Below, in pieces: positions 26,509 through 35,208 of a stretch of DNA of 64,000 bases. The DNA is from Paenibacillus auburnensis (GTDB taxonomy: Bacteria; Bacillota; Bacilli; Paenibacillales; Paenibacillaceae): positions 124,001-188,000 of the forward strand of contig NZ_CAKMMG010000006.1 of assembly GCF_927798115.1 (NCBI RefSeq), written 5' to 3'. The stretch's first letter is position 1, and each line of letters starts with the position of its first letter. The translations under genes and the position numbers were made by a program. The notes beneath the pieces were generated by a model. That model had not been told where the DNA came from, made no database searches, and saw only the letters and a list, made by a program, of their open reading frames with translations.

Positions 26509-26817
26509 ATGGCTATTGGCGAAGTTACGGTAATTCCGATCGGTACAGGCAGCACCAGTCTCAGCAGCTATGTGGCCGACATGCAGCGGGTATTGCAGAC
26601 GGTGGAGGGGATCACCTTTGAGCTTACTTCTATGGGAACGATTATTGAGGGGCCGGTATCACGGATTCTGGCTGCGGTAGAAGCACTGCATGAATCTCCG
26701 TTCACCGCCGGGGCCCAGCGTGTATCCACCTCGCTCAAAATCGATGACCGCCGCGACAAGCCTTCCACCAGCCGCAGCAAGCTGCAATCGGTAGAACGCA
26801 AGCTGCAGGATAACTAG
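26509..26817 (+). CDS. MTH1187/YqgV-family thiamine-binding-type protein
   Basis: The 102-residue protein matches the DUF77 family (MTH1187, YqgV, YkoF-like ferredoxin fold), whose members bind thiamine or related small ligands. Typical features are MAIGEVTVIPIGTGSTSLSS at the start and the conserved stretch TFELTSMGTIIEGP. AGGAGG lies nine bases before the ATG at 26509. It stands alone on the plus strand, divergent from nrdDG. Confidence 0.85.
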   Translation: MAIGEVTVIPIGTGSTSLSSYVADMQRVLQTVEGITFELTSMGTIIEGPVSRILAAVEALHESPFTAGAQRVSTSLKIDDRRDKPSTSRSKLQSVERKLQDN

Positions 26818-26836
26818 TATCCAGGCACAAAAAGTG

Positions 26837-26864
26837 TTGCGTTTTTAGCTGGAAGTTGTATAAT
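26837..26864 (+). promoter_or_regulatory. Promoter of the tRNA-Thr gene
   Basis: TTGCGT (26837-26842) and TATAAT (26859-26864), spacer 16, lie 30 bases upstream of the tRNA. Confidence 0.65.
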
Positions 26865-26894
26865 ATTTTTTGTTTGACGGCAAACCTGCTTCAA

Positions 26895-26966
26895 GCTGGT
26901 GTAGCTCAGGGGTAGAGCAACGCACTCGTAATGCGTAGGCCGGGGGTTCAATTCCCTTCACCAGCA
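26895..26966 (+). tRNA. tRNA-Thr(CGT)
   Basis: The 72-base gene folds as a cloverleaf. The acceptor stem is GCTGGTG/CACCAGC, the D-arm contains AGCTCAGGGGTAGAGC, and the anticodon stem ACGCA/TGCGT encloses CTCGTAA with anticodon CGT (reads ACG). The T-arm contains GGGTTCAATTCCC and the discriminator base is A. CCA is not encoded. Confidence 0.95.
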
Positions 26967-26984
26967 TCCCGATAAACTATGTAT

Positions 26985-27022
26985 GGCGCGGATTCTTGAG
27001 TTTTCAAGGGCCGCGCCTTTTT
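26985..27022 (+). terminator. Intrinsic terminator of the tRNA-Thr transcript
   Basis: GGCGCGG (26985-26991) and CCGCGCC (27011-27017), with an inner CTTGA/TCAAG stem, are followed by TTTTT. Confidence 0.85.
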
Positions 27023-27107
27023 ATTCTTCTAACACTCTTCTACCGAAAGCATTAGCAAATTGGGGAGAACATGTGAATAATAACTAGACCCAAATCTAGT
27101 TCCAAAC

Positions 27108-27533
27108 TTAAATTACGCCTTCTCCTCCAATAGCAGTTGCTGTGAATGATATAGGGCCAAATAGATTTATAGGCAGGATGCTATCATTTTGAATGACCAA
27201 CTCATAGTTATGGGTTCCAAGATAAGGACCATCGACCCACAGAACATTTAATTGAATATCAGTGATTGTAGTAAACCGGAAAAAGGATCTATAAATATCG
27301 GCTCCCGCACGCCGGATTATAATATAAAATTGACTATTAGCAAGTGCAGTAAGACTTAAGCTGCCATTTAACTCTACTCTACTGGAGTAAGAGGCAGGAT
27401 TAGCCGGACTAATATTTACTTGCGCTGTGGCCAGACCCGCTCCAGCTCCGGGAATCCCCGCAACCGTTATTGCAGGAGTAAGCGGGTCTAACGGGATTTT
27501 TGCCTGCGAACCATAACTTATTATTGATGCCAT
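27108..27533 (-). CDS. Hypothetical protein, beta-rich, possibly exosporium- or surface-type
   Basis: I do not recognise this 141-residue protein by name. It lacks a signal peptide and cysteine. Small and hydrophobic residues alternate throughout (for example ITVAGIPGAGAGLATAQVNI and ELNGSLSLTALANSQFYII), which suggests a beta-sandwich of the jelly-roll sort found in C-terminal domains of spore-surface collagen-like proteins. There are no collagen repeats here. GGAGTG precedes the ATG. It is AT-rich and has no partner gene. The fold is a guess from residue pattern only. Confidence 0.7.
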   Translation of the reverse strand: MASIISYGSQAKIPLDPLTPAITVAGIPGAGAGLATAQVNISPANPASYSSRVELNGSLSLTALANSQFYIIIRRAGADIYRSFFRFTTITDIQLNVLWVDGPYLGTHNYELVIQNDSILPINLFGPISFTATAIGGEGVI

Positions 27534-27859
27534 TGGTCATCACTCCAATTCAAGGTTATAGATTAATATATTGTGAATCTGCAATTATAGTTTGGACTTA
27601 CTTCCTGATGATTATATACATTTAGCTGTACTTTGCTTGATCATATAAACCTAGATACTAGAAATATACAAACAAGGTTTGGCTTTGCGGCATTTGACAA
27701 ATAATCAGTATGCTCTATATTTAAGTAAGTAAGATCTATATTAATGGAGTCTTGCTTTGAAAAGAAATCAACCGTTTAAGTGGTATGTATCGGGTACCTG
27801 GCGGGTATCTTCTTAATAGAGGTTTTATAGATGTTCAGGAAGGAGCGTATGCATAGGAA

Positions 27860-28000
27860 ATGGGCAGTATTCTTATTGCGTGGCTTTGCATGCTTTGTCT
27901 GTTTTTTGCATTTAAAGATAAGGTCAGCCGGAGAATTCTTTATCCGGTAGCACTGGTTGTGGTTTTCGGCACGTTGGGCTATTGGACAGTTTTAATGTAA
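27860..28000 (+). CDS. Possible 46-residue membrane protein
   Basis: The frame starts ATG GGC AGT and encodes two hydrophobic segments (LIAWLCMLCLFFAF and PVALVVVFGTLGYWTVL) separated by the basic turn KDKVSRR, a typical two-helix hairpin. AAGGAG lies 14 bases upstream of this ATG, and an overlapping 33-codon frame starts at 27849, so the start is uncertain. A good terminator lies 87 bases downstream, supporting a short transcript. No name can be given. Confidence 0.4.
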   Translation: MGSILIAWLCMLCLFFAFKDKVSRRILYPVALVVVFGTLGYWTVLM

Positions 28001-28086
28001 TCTTTAGATAACTATCAGCTTATTTTCAGGTAGATCATTTATATTGAAGATACCAAACACCCCCCAGTGTTATATGGTACCCTGCA

Positions 28087-28118
28087 GGTCTTGCCAACTC
28101 CCATGGCAAGGCCTTTTT
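28087..28118 (+). terminator. Intrinsic terminator
   Basis: GGTCTTGCCA (28087-28096) and TGGCAAGGCC (28104-28113) form a ten-base stem followed by TTTTT; it ends the unit holding the small 27860 frame. Confidence 0.85.
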
Positions 28119-28292
28119 GTTTCCCGGGAGGGAAGGCGTAGTTGTGGTTTAAACAATTATATAAAAAATAATTAATTATATTTCTTAACAACCAGGTTTA
28201 TGTGACTTTTTTCACAATAAAATATCTTGAATTGATTTATATTGAATTTGAAATACTAAAGATGAAAATAAAGCTTAGGGAAAGAAGGAAAA

Positions 28293-28397
28293 ATGATGAT
28301 GAATCATGAAGGAAGTCTCCGCCGCGGTTTGATCTTTGGTTTGGTTTTAAGTGTTCCTTTGTGGATGTCCATGATCGGCTGGATGCAGCTGCTATAA
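28293..28397 (+). CDS. Possible 34-residue membrane protein
   Basis: Three consecutive ATG codons (28293, 28296, 28299) follow AAGAAGGA, so any can be the start. The peptide has a charged N-terminus (NHEGSLRRG) and one transmembrane helix with Trp near the end (LIFGLVLSVPLWMSMIGW). The good ribosome site and clean helix argue for a real small protein. Function is unknown. Confidence 0.5.
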   Translation: MMMNHEGSLRRGLIFGLVLSVPLWMSMIGWMQLL

Positions 28398-28526
28398 ATA
28401 TACTGGTGTTTGCTTTACTGAAGCTGTTGCCGGAGTAAATCGGGCGACAGTTTTTTTGGTGTTTTCAGAAGCTGCAGGCGGCATGTTATACTATGCTGAA
28501 ATCAGTATCTTAAGGAGACAGGATGT

Positions 28527-29468
28527 ATGTGGACGATTATTTTACTTGCAGTTATAGTTATCGCCGCCGCAGGGCTGGTTTATGCGGGCTTCTATTTTTA
28601 CGGGGTGGCGATCAAGCGGGCGCCAAAGGATTTTTTGGCGAAAACGCCTGATTTGAAGGTGGATCCGCCGGTTGCCGGAGCTTCCTGGGGAGAAGGGGCC
28701 GAATGGATTTCCCGGCAGCATTTCCGTGAGGTTGAGCTGCGCTCGGACGACGGTTTGAAATTGAAAGGCTACTTTTTACCGTCTGAGAGGGCTGAAGGCC
28801 GGACTGCGATCATTGCACACGGTTATTCCGGGAAAGGCAAGGATATGGGCGCAACCGCCAAGATTTATTATGAGCATTCCGGCTACAATGTGCTGATTCC
28901 GGATGCGAGAGGGCATGGGCAGAGTGAAGGGGATTACATCGGCTTCGGCTGGCCGGAGCGCAGGGATTACCTGAAATGGATAGAGTTTGTTCTTCAGGAG
29001 ACCGGGCCACAGGCCCAGATTGTACTGCATGGGGTATCAATGGGAGGCGCAACGGTGCTGATGGCTTCAGGGGAAGAGCTTCCGCCGCAGGTCAAAGCGG
29101 TGGTTGCCGACTGCGGGTATAGCTCAGTAAAGGCACAATTATCCTACCAGCTCCGCCGGATGTATCATTTGCCGGGGTTTCCCTTCATCCATTTCGCCAG
29201 TCTGATTACCCGGATCAAAGCAGGTTATTTCTTCGGTGAAGCCTCCGCGCTGAAGCAGGTACGCAAAGCGAAGGTGCCGATCCTCTTTATTCATGGAGAT
29301 GCCGACAAGTTCGTGCCCTTCTTTATGATGGAGGAGTTATATCAGGCCTGCAGTGCTCCCAAGGACAAGCTGGTGGTGCACGGAGCCGGACATGGGCTTG
29401 CCTATGACACAGATAAATCGAAATATATCGCCAGAGTAGATAATTTCATTGCGCGGTATGTTCACTAA
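28527..29468 (+). CDS. Membrane-tethered alpha/beta hydrolase (YqkD-like)
   Basis: The 313-residue protein has one N-terminal transmembrane helix (about 2-25) followed by an alpha/beta hydrolase fold. The oxyanion region is AHGYSGKGKD, the nucleophile elbow GVSMGGAT has Ser171, the acid is in FIHGDADKFVP (D258 or D260), and the base is in GAGHGLAY (H289). The closest known type is the B. subtilis YqkD family of serine hydrolases of unknown substrate. The fold should face the cell exterior or the membrane surface. A hairpin follows the stop. Confidence 0.88.
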   Translation: MWTIILLAVIVIAAAGLVYAGFYFYGVAIKRAPKDFLAKTPDLKVDPPVAGASWGEGAEWISRQHFREVELRSDDGLKLKGYFLPSERAEGRTAIIAHGYSGKGKDMGATAKIYYEHSGYNVLIPDARGHGQSEGDYIGFGWPERRDYLKWIEFVLQETGPQAQIVLHGVSMGGATVLMASGEELPPQVKAVVADCGYSSVKAQLSYQLRRMYHLPGFPFIHFASLITRIKAGYFFGEASALKQVRKAKVPILFIHGDADKFVPFFMMEELYQACSAPKDKLVVHGAGHGLAYDTDKSKYIARVDNFIARYVH

Positions 29469-29961
29469 TCCGTGAATATACCCCCAGAAAGTAGACGTGC
29501 CCGATACCCGCAAGCAGCGGTTATCGGGCACTTATATGTTCCACACATGGATGTGCTCTCTGCAACAAGAAAGCAGCTAAGCCATGTCTTCTCGGTATAT
29601 TTCATCCCCCGCCGTTCGTGAGCGTAACGGGTATCGTAATTCCTTGTTATTTCCAGCAGCCGTGTGGCGAGAATAATCCTTCCAAAACGACAAAAGCCCT
29701 ACCTCTCTCTTGTCCTTGCGGCTCCGTGGCCGCGCCAGTGTGAATCGGAATGCTATGTTCGAATTTAGTCTCATAAAAAGGAAGAGTCATGCAAGAAAAC
29801 GTAAGATTTTGTGTCCAAAATGCCGATAATAAAAGGAAGCAAAGCAATCGGCCCGACATCTTCTTGATGGGGATATATAATACACCTAAACAAATATTAT
29901 TTTATTATATCACGGAATATATGTTATTGCAAATATAAAAAAGCGCTCGGTAAGACTGGGG
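29469..29961. other. Intergenic region with strong hairpin; possible gene remnant
   Basis: A perfect ten-base outer stem, GTGCCCGATA (29497-29506) / TATCGGGCAC (29522-29531), follows the hydrolase gene but lacks a T-run. From 29577 to 29859 the minus strand has two short overlapping open frames without starts or homologues that I know; base composition there is more GC-rich than the flanks, as in decayed coding DNA. The last 80 bases are AT-rich and should hold the promoter of the HD-GYP gene. Confidence 0.4.
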
Positions 29962-29973
29962 ATGGGGGAGCAA

Positions 29974-31503
29974 ATGAATATATACGGGGCTTTTTTAAAG
30001 AAACAGATCGGAAATTATTTGTTCGGCTCCGTTCTTGCTGTAATGGCGGTGGGAAGTCTGATATTGCTGTCTTCTTTGGAGATCAGCGTCGTGGAGTATG
30101 GCCGCTTGTTAATTGTATTGGTGCTTTCATTCATGATTATGGCGGTTGCAGAGGTCAGCATATTCCTGAAGCAAATCAGGCCGGTCCGCACCGCTTTAAT
30201 GGAACCAAAACCAACGCTGGCTGTGCTGGAAGAAGCTTATCTGCATACGCATCAGCTGCCAAGGCATGCCGTCCTGCGGATTCTTGGTCCTCACCTGCTT
30301 GGTTTGTCTGTGCCAGCAACCCTGATGACATTATGGATGATTCACAGCGGGCTGCTCAGCATTCCCTATTTTTATCTGCTGCTCGCGGTAATTGGGGCGG
30401 TTCTTGTTGCCAGCATGCATGCACTGATTGAGTTCTATCTGACCTGCTCGGCGATTATTCCGCTGATTAAGGAATTCAGAAACCGGGCGCTTGAGATGTA
30501 CAATGTAGATTTCTCGCTGGAGGGGCATGTCTTCGTGCCGATCCGTCCCAAATTTTTGATCAGCTGCATGCTGATCGGGACGTTTCCGCTGTTTCTTTTT
30601 ATTATGGCCACGCAGATACGTATGAACAATACCGGAAGCGGGCTGATTGGCCTGCAGAGCTATTGGGCCTGGGCAGGTATGGTGCTGCTGATCGGCACTT
30701 TTTTCTCCTCCGTAGCGGCACTCCTCTTGACCAACAGTGTGCAGCATCCGATCAATGAGCTATACAACGCGATGAATCACGTAAAGGATGGACACCTCCA
30801 GCAGGTGCAGGATGAATATTCCGATGAATTCTCTAAGCTGGTCGCCGGATTTAATATGATGGTACGGGGGCTGCAGGAACGCGAGCAGCAGAACCGGCAG
30901 CTGCTGGACAGCTACTTTACAACTCTCGCCGTTGCTCTGGATGCCCGCGATTCCTACACTGCCGGTCATTCGCTTCGGGTGGCGGAATACTCTGTCATCA
31001 TCGGGCAATTAGCAGGTCTGTCCGGACAAAGTCTGGATGATTTGCGGAAATCAGCACTGCTGCATGATATCGGAAAAATTGGCGTGCCGGATAATGTGTT
31101 GTTCAAAGAGGCGAATCTTACAGATGAAGAGTTTGACCAAATCAAAAGCCATCCGGTGCTCGGAGAAAATATTTTGCGCCAGATCGAACCGGTGGAGAAA
31201 ATGGCCCCGTATTTAAGCGGGGTGCGCTCGCATCATGAACGCTATGACGGCAAAGGTTATCCTGATGGGCTGGCGGGAGATGATATTCCGCTGCACGGCA
31301 GGATTATTGCGGTGGCGGATGCTTATGACGCTATGACCTCGGACCGCCCGTACCGGAAAGGGATGGACCATGAACGGGCCCTAATTATTCTTGAACAAGG
31401 CCGGGGCAGCCAGTGGGATCCTGAGTTCGCCGGACTATTCCTGGCCTACTTCGGGAAAGCTGTAAAATCTGGCGAAAGACAGTATCCGGGACGGACGGGG
31501 TAA
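29974..31503 (+). CDS. Membrane HD-GYP domain protein (probable cyclic di-GMP phosphodiesterase)
   Basis: The 509-residue protein has about six hydrophobic segments in its first 250 residues, a HAMP-like linker, and a C-terminal HD-GYP domain. The metal-binding HD is in LLHDIGKIGVPD (about H364-D365) and the signature HHERYDGKGYP is complete (about 420-430), so hydrolysis of cyclic di-GMP is expected. An ATG at 29962 is in frame, but GGGGGAG lies directly before the one at 29974. It is a single gene with its own AT-rich upstream region. Confidence 0.88.
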   Translation: MNIYGAFLKKQIGNYLFGSVLAVMAVGSLILLSSLEISVVEYGRLLIVLVLSFMIMAVAEVSIFLKQIRPVRTALMEPKPTLAVLEEAYLHTHQLPRHAVLRILGPHLLGLSVPATLMTLWMIHSGLLSIPYFYLLLAVIGAVLVASMHALIEFYLTCSAIIPLIKEFRNRALEMYNVDFSLEGHVFVPIRPKFLISCMLIGTFPLFLFIMATQIRMNNTGSGLIGLQSYWAWAGMVLLIGTFFSSVAALLLTNSVQHPINELYNAMNHVKDGHLQQVQDEYSDEFSKLVAGFNMMVRGLQEREQQNRQLLDSYFTTLAVALDARDSYTAGHSLRVAEYSVIIGQLAGLSGQSLDDLRKSALLHDIGKIGVPDNVLFKEANLTDEEFDQIKSHPVLGENILRQIEPVEKMAPYLSGVRSHHERYDGKGYPDGLAGDDIPLHGRIIAVADAYDAMTSDRPYRKGMDHERALIILEQGRGSQWDPEFAGLFLAYFGKAVKSGERQYPGRTG

Positions 31504-31715
31504 TCCAAGCACTATGCTGTGAATGCAGATGCCCCTAATATTTCTAGCGAAAGCGGATACTTCCATTTTGTGGAGGTGTCCGCTTCTCCTTGCGTGCCTA
31601 TTTTGTGAACAGCTCTGTAAAACCGACAATTAACGACTACATTCATTGAAGGATTGAGGGTAGACCGTTATAATTATTAAGTCTGGATTTTAATTAAAAA
31701 ATAAGGGAGAATTTT

Positions 31716-32099
31716 ATGAAACGCGCAGATGTACTGCTAATTTCCATCGTGCTGATTGCTGCGCTTGCTTTTCTCGTGCCAAGATGGCTGGGCGATGATA
31801 AGGGCGGGCCGGGCAAGAATCTCGTGGCCAATATAACGGTGGACGGCAAGCTGTTTAAGACAGTACAACTTACAAAAGAAGAGCAGACGATTGAAATCCG
31901 TACAGACCGGGGTTATAACATTTTGAAGGTTCATGATTACGGAATCGAAATGTATGATGCGGACTGCCCGGATAAGGTATGTCTGGGGTTTGGAAAGATC
32001 ACTCAACCAAAACAGACCATCGTATGTCTGCCGCACCGGGTACTGGTAGAAATTGCAGGGACATCGGGAGGAGATGAGATCGATGGCTATGTCCAGTAA
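31716..32099 (+). CDS. NusG domain II protein (EetA-like)
   Basis: The 127-residue protein has one N-terminal membrane helix (about 6-24) and an outward NusG-II type beta domain (VANITVDGKLFKTVQL, then two conserved Cys in YDADCPDKVCLGFG and CLPHRV). By family it corresponds to EetA of the flavin-based extracellular electron transfer locus, a membrane protein of unclear mechanism. It overlaps the next gene by 17 bases, and the pair is kept together in many Firmicutes. The role is inferred from family and context. Confidence 0.85.
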   Translation: MKRADVLLISIVLIAALAFLVPRWLGDDKGGPGKNLVANITVDGKLFKTVQLTKEEQTIEIRTDRGYNILKVHDYGIEMYDADCPDKVCLGFGKITQPKQTIVCLPHRVLVEIAGTSGGDEIDGYVQ

Positions 32100-32634
32100 G
32101 GAATCAGCAACGGCTCTGAAAAGAACGGTGATTATTGCGATTTTTGCTGCGGTTGCCGTGGTGCTGAGTATTGTGGAAGCCCAGATTCCACTCGCTGGTA
32201 TGGGCCTGATGCCCGGGGCGAAGCTGGGATTTGCTAACATAATGATTTTGACCTGTATTTTCTTTTTACGCGGACGTGACGCTTTTGTGCTGGTCATTCT
32301 GAAGACTTTGCTTACCGCATTTTTGCTCGGTACTTTCTCAAGTTTGCTCTTCAGCCTGTTTGGTTCACTGCTCAGTTTTGTAGTCATGTTCCTGCTGGTC
32401 CGCTTTGGCCGCAAGAAGCTCAGTGTCATCGGAATCAGCATCGCCGGGGGACTCGCCCACAATACCGGGCAGCTGCTGGCTGCATCTATGGTATTTAACT
32501 CTACGAGTATTTTATACTATCTGCCTGTATTGCTGGTTACAGGTATTGTGACGGGGATTCTTGTCGGCTTTGCGGTGCGTTATCTGGTGGCTTCACTGTC
32601 GAAGATTTCGCTGTTTGAAGAGTTTCTGAACTGA
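32083..32634 (+). CDS. Gx transporter family membrane protein (EetB-like)
   Basis: The 183-residue protein has five or six membrane helices and the GAKLGFANI motif of the Gx transporter family (once mislabelled heptaprenyl diphosphate synthase component I). It resembles ECF substrate-binding (S) components. In extracellular electron transfer loci this family is EetB. GGGAGGAG precedes the ATG at 32083 by nine bases; the ATG at 32074 is too close. The ECF ATPases and transmembrane protein follow directly, so it may use them for transport of a quinone-pathway or flavin-related compound; that is inference. Confidence 0.85.
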   Translation: MAMSSKESATALKRTVIIAIFAAVAVVLSIVEAQIPLAGMGLMPGAKLGFANIMILTCIFFLRGRDAFVLVILKTLLTAFLLGTFSSLLFSLFGSLLSFVVMFLLVRFGRKKLSVIGISIAGGLAHNTGQLLAASMVFNSTSILYYLPVLLVTGIVTGILVGFAVRYLVASLSKISLFEEFLN

Positions 32635-32665
32635 CCGGGTCAGTAGCTGCGGAAGGATGACTAAC

Positions 32666-33529
32666 ATGAATGAATCTTACAAGGAAACGGAAACCGGAGA
32701 GGAAGCAGCAGTCATCTCTCTGGAGGGAGTGGCGTTCGGATATGATCCGGAGCACCCCATTCTGCAAAATATTACGCTGTCCATTCCTAAGGGACAATGG
32801 GTGAGCGTAGTGGGCCCGAACGGCAGCGGCAAGTCGACGCTGGTCAAGCTGCTGAATGACCTGCTTCCCAAAAGCGCAGGAGAAATCATAGTCTGCGGAC
32901 ACCGATTAGAAGAGGCTAACATCGGAGCCATTCGCGGCTGTATCGGCATGGTCTTTCAGAACCCCGATAATCAGTTTATCGGTGCAACGGTAGAGGAAGA
33001 CATCCTGTTCGGCCTGGAAGGGCTGTGTTTATCCTACACAGAGATGGACGAACGCCTTAAATTCTATACAGAGAAGCTGGGGATCGGCCATTTGCTGTCC
33101 AAACACCCGGGTGAGCTGTCCGGCGGTCAGAAACAGCGGGTTGCCATCGCCTCCATTCTTGCCATGAAGCCAGGCATCGTCATCTTTGACGAGGCCTCTT
33201 CCATGTTGGACGAGGGGAGCCGGGATGAGCTGCTGGATATCCTCCGGGGGTTGCGGGATGAAGGGTACACCATTCTGATGATTACGCATGATGCCGATGA
33301 GATTCTGGCTTCTGACCGTGTGCTGGCGCTCCATGGAGGCACTCTGGCCGCAGACGTTCTGCCGGAGGAGCTGTTCCAGGATCAGGAGCTGCTTACGAAG
33401 TGTCATCTGCGCGAGCCTTATCCCTGGAGGCTGGCCCGTGAACTAGAGCGCTTAGGGATCCAGGTGGATGTTCCCGCCAGTGAAAAGGAGCTTATAGATA
33501 CAATATGGCCATACAACTACAGCAAGTAA
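32666..33529 (+). CDS. ecfA1: ECF transporter ATPase A1
   Basis: The 287-residue ABC ATPase powers ECF-type vitamin importers. Walker A is GPNGSGKST (about 50-58), the signature LSGGQKQRVAIAS is near 150, Walker B IVIFDEASSMLD follows, with the switch His in MITHDADE. The ATG at 32666 has GGAAGGA eight bases upstream; the one at 32657 overlaps that site. The stop lies 25 bases inside ecfA2, consistent with a coupled heterodimer. Confidence 0.93.
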   Translation: MNESYKETETGEEAAVISLEGVAFGYDPEHPILQNITLSIPKGQWVSVVGPNGSGKSTLVKLLNDLLPKSAGEIIVCGHRLEEANIGAIRGCIGMVFQNPDNQFIGATVEEDILFGLEGLCLSYTEMDERLKFYTEKLGIGHLLSKHPGELSGGQKQRVAIASILAMKPGIVIFDEASSMLDEGSRDELLDILRGLRDEGYTILMITHDADEILASDRVLALHGGTLAADVLPEELFQDQELLTKCHLREPYPWRLARELERLGIQVDVPASEKELIDTIWPYNYSK

Positions 33530-34404
33530 GCTATACCTACGCTGACCGGAGCCTATGGAAGCAGACGGCGCTGCATGATATTAATCTGAATATTTCAAAA
33601 GGGTCCATGGTGGGGATTGCCGGTGCAACAGGCTCCGGCAAGTCTACGCTGCTTCAGCTGTTCAACGGGATTCTGAAGCCGTCGGAAGGAACAGTAAGCG
33701 TGCTTGATGTGACCATCCGGGCCGGTGAAAAATCACCGAAGCTGCTGCCGCTCCGCCGCAGGGTGGGCCTTGTCTTTCAATTTCCGGAGCAGCAGATGTT
33801 TGAGGAGACCGTAGAGAAGGATTTGATTTTTGGACCGCTTAATTTCGGCATGAGTCCCGAGGAAGCCAAAATACGTGCCCGCCAGGCCATGACGGATATG
33901 GGCCTGGACCTTAGTCTGCTGGAGCGCAATCCGTTCCGCTTAAGCGGAGGGCAGATGCGCAAAGCGGCCATTGCTTCGGTGCTGGCCATGGACCCGGATA
34001 TCGTTGTGCTGGATGAGCCGACAGCAACGCTCGATCCTGTCAGCCGTGCAGAACTGATCAGCCTTCTCGAACGTCTCTGCCGGGAACAGGGACGGACGAT
34101 TATCATCGTAACCCACCGGATGGACGAACTGCTGCCTTATGCCGACCACTGGGCCCTGCTTAAGGAAGGGCGGATTGCCTTTCAGGGGAGCGGGCAGGCG
34201 CTTGCTGCAGATCCTGGCCTTCTGGAGAGCTGCGGATTGACAGTCCCGCACTCACTCCGGTACTGGCGGGCGGTTGCCGAGCGGTTCGGTCTGGAAGGCG
34301 AGAAGCCTTGCCTGACTGCTGAGAGTCTTGCCGCGCGTATCGCCTTACTGCATGGAGAAGCGGAGAGCAGCGGGCCTGCGGGAAAGAGGGATGGCTATGA
34401 ATGA
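33505..34404 (+). CDS. ecfA2: ECF transporter ATPase A2
   Basis: The 299-residue partner ATPase shows Walker A GATGSGKST (40-48), the EcfA-type Q-loop stretch LVFQFPEQQMFEETV, signature LSGGQMRKAAIAS and Walker B VVLDEPTATLDP. It has a C-terminal extension typical of EcfA2. It overlaps the preceding ecfA1 and following ecfT frames, so the three genes form one unit. Confidence 0.93.
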   Translation: MAIQLQQVSYTYADRSLWKQTALHDINLNISKGSMVGIAGATGSGKSTLLQLFNGILKPSEGTVSVLDVTIRAGEKSPKLLPLRRRVGLVFQFPEQQMFEETVEKDLIFGPLNFGMSPEEAKIRARQAMTDMGLDLSLLERNPFRLSGGQMRKAAIASVLAMDPDIVVLDEPTATLDPVSRAELISLLERLCREQGRTIIIVTHRMDELLPYADHWALLKEGRIAFQGSGQALAADPGLLESCGLTVPHSLRYWRAVAERFGLEGEKPCLTAESLAARIALLHGEAESSGPAGKRDGYE

Positions 34405-35188
34405 ACGGCTGCTGCTTGGACGCAGCATTGAGACCGGCTCCTGGGTGCATAAGCTGGATGCCCGCTCCAAAATAACCGGAATGTTATTGTATTTAGTCAT
34501 TATTCTGCTGTCGCATTCCTGGGCAGCGATGGGGCTGCTGGCTGTATTCTCGATTGCGGTGATGGCGTCGACACGCATTCCGCTCAAATATTTCATTAAG
34601 GCTGCCAAGCCTTTGCGGTTTTTGATGTTATTTATTTTCATTGTACAGATCCTGTCGGTGAAGGAAGGCGATGTATGGTTCTCACTGGGGTCGTTTTCGC
34701 TGTACGAGGGCGGACTGCGTCTGGGATCCTTTTCGGTCATCCGCATGCTGTTTCTAATCACCTTCACGGCACTGCTGACCTTCACGACGACACCGGGCAA
34801 GCTGAATCAGGGCCTCGAAGGCATTCTTTCTCCGTTCAAGAAGCTGGGGTTATCACCCGACCGGCTCACGATGATGATTGGCATCGCCCTGCGCTTCATT
34901 CCGACGATTCTCGATGAAGCGCAGATCATTATGAAAGCCCAGGCCTCACGCGGAGCGGATCTCAAGGAGCTGCCGCTGAAGGAAAAAGGGCGGATGCTCG
35001 TATCGCTGCTTGTACCGGTAATCACCAGCGCCTTCCGGCGCGCCCAGGATCTTGTCTATTCCATGGAAGCACGCGGCTTCCGCATGGATGCCCCGCGCAG
35101 CCAGTATCACCGCCTGAGGTGGGGCATGGCTGATACTTTGTTCGTCGTTATGTTCATCATCATGGGAGTTGCAGTAGCATTATTGTAA
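34397..35188 (+). CDS. ecfT: ECF transporter transmembrane subunit T
   Basis: The 263-residue protein couples the ATPases to S components. It has several membrane helices and the two Ala-Arg-Gly-type coupling motifs, in QASRGADLKEL and SMEARGFRM. AGAGGG lies six bases before the ATG at 34397, which sits inside the end of ecfA2. The family's usual start, LLGRSIETGSWVHKLDARSK, is present. One such module serves several vitamin S proteins in Firmicutes; here the neighbouring EetB-like protein may be a user. Confidence 0.92.
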   Translation: MNERLLLGRSIETGSWVHKLDARSKITGMLLYLVIILLSHSWAAMGLLAVFSIAVMASTRIPLKYFIKAAKPLRFLMLFIFIVQILSVKEGDVWFSLGSFSLYEGGLRLGSFSVIRMLFLITFTALLTFTTTPGKLNQGLEGILSPFKKLGLSPDRLTMMIGIALRFIPTILDEAQIIMKAQASRGADLKELPLKEKGRMLVSLLVPVITSAFRRAQDLVYSMEARGFRMDAPRSQYHRLRWGMADTLFVVMFIIMGVAVALL

Positions 35189-35208
35189 TAGTTTAGGGGG
35201 AAACAAGC

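Larger units (their letters stand above)
27534..28292. other. AT-rich intergenic stretch apart from the small frame and terminator
   Basis: Apart from the 46-codon frame and its terminator I see only AT-rich sequence with several possible but unranked -10 elements. No RNA family motif or repeat was recognised. Confidence 0.5.

Noticed and set aside
31504..31715. FMN riboswitch before the NusG-II/ECF block
   Set aside because: I looked for the FMN aptamer signatures (AGGATAT, CCC-rich junctions) and found none, though a flavin link would have fitted.
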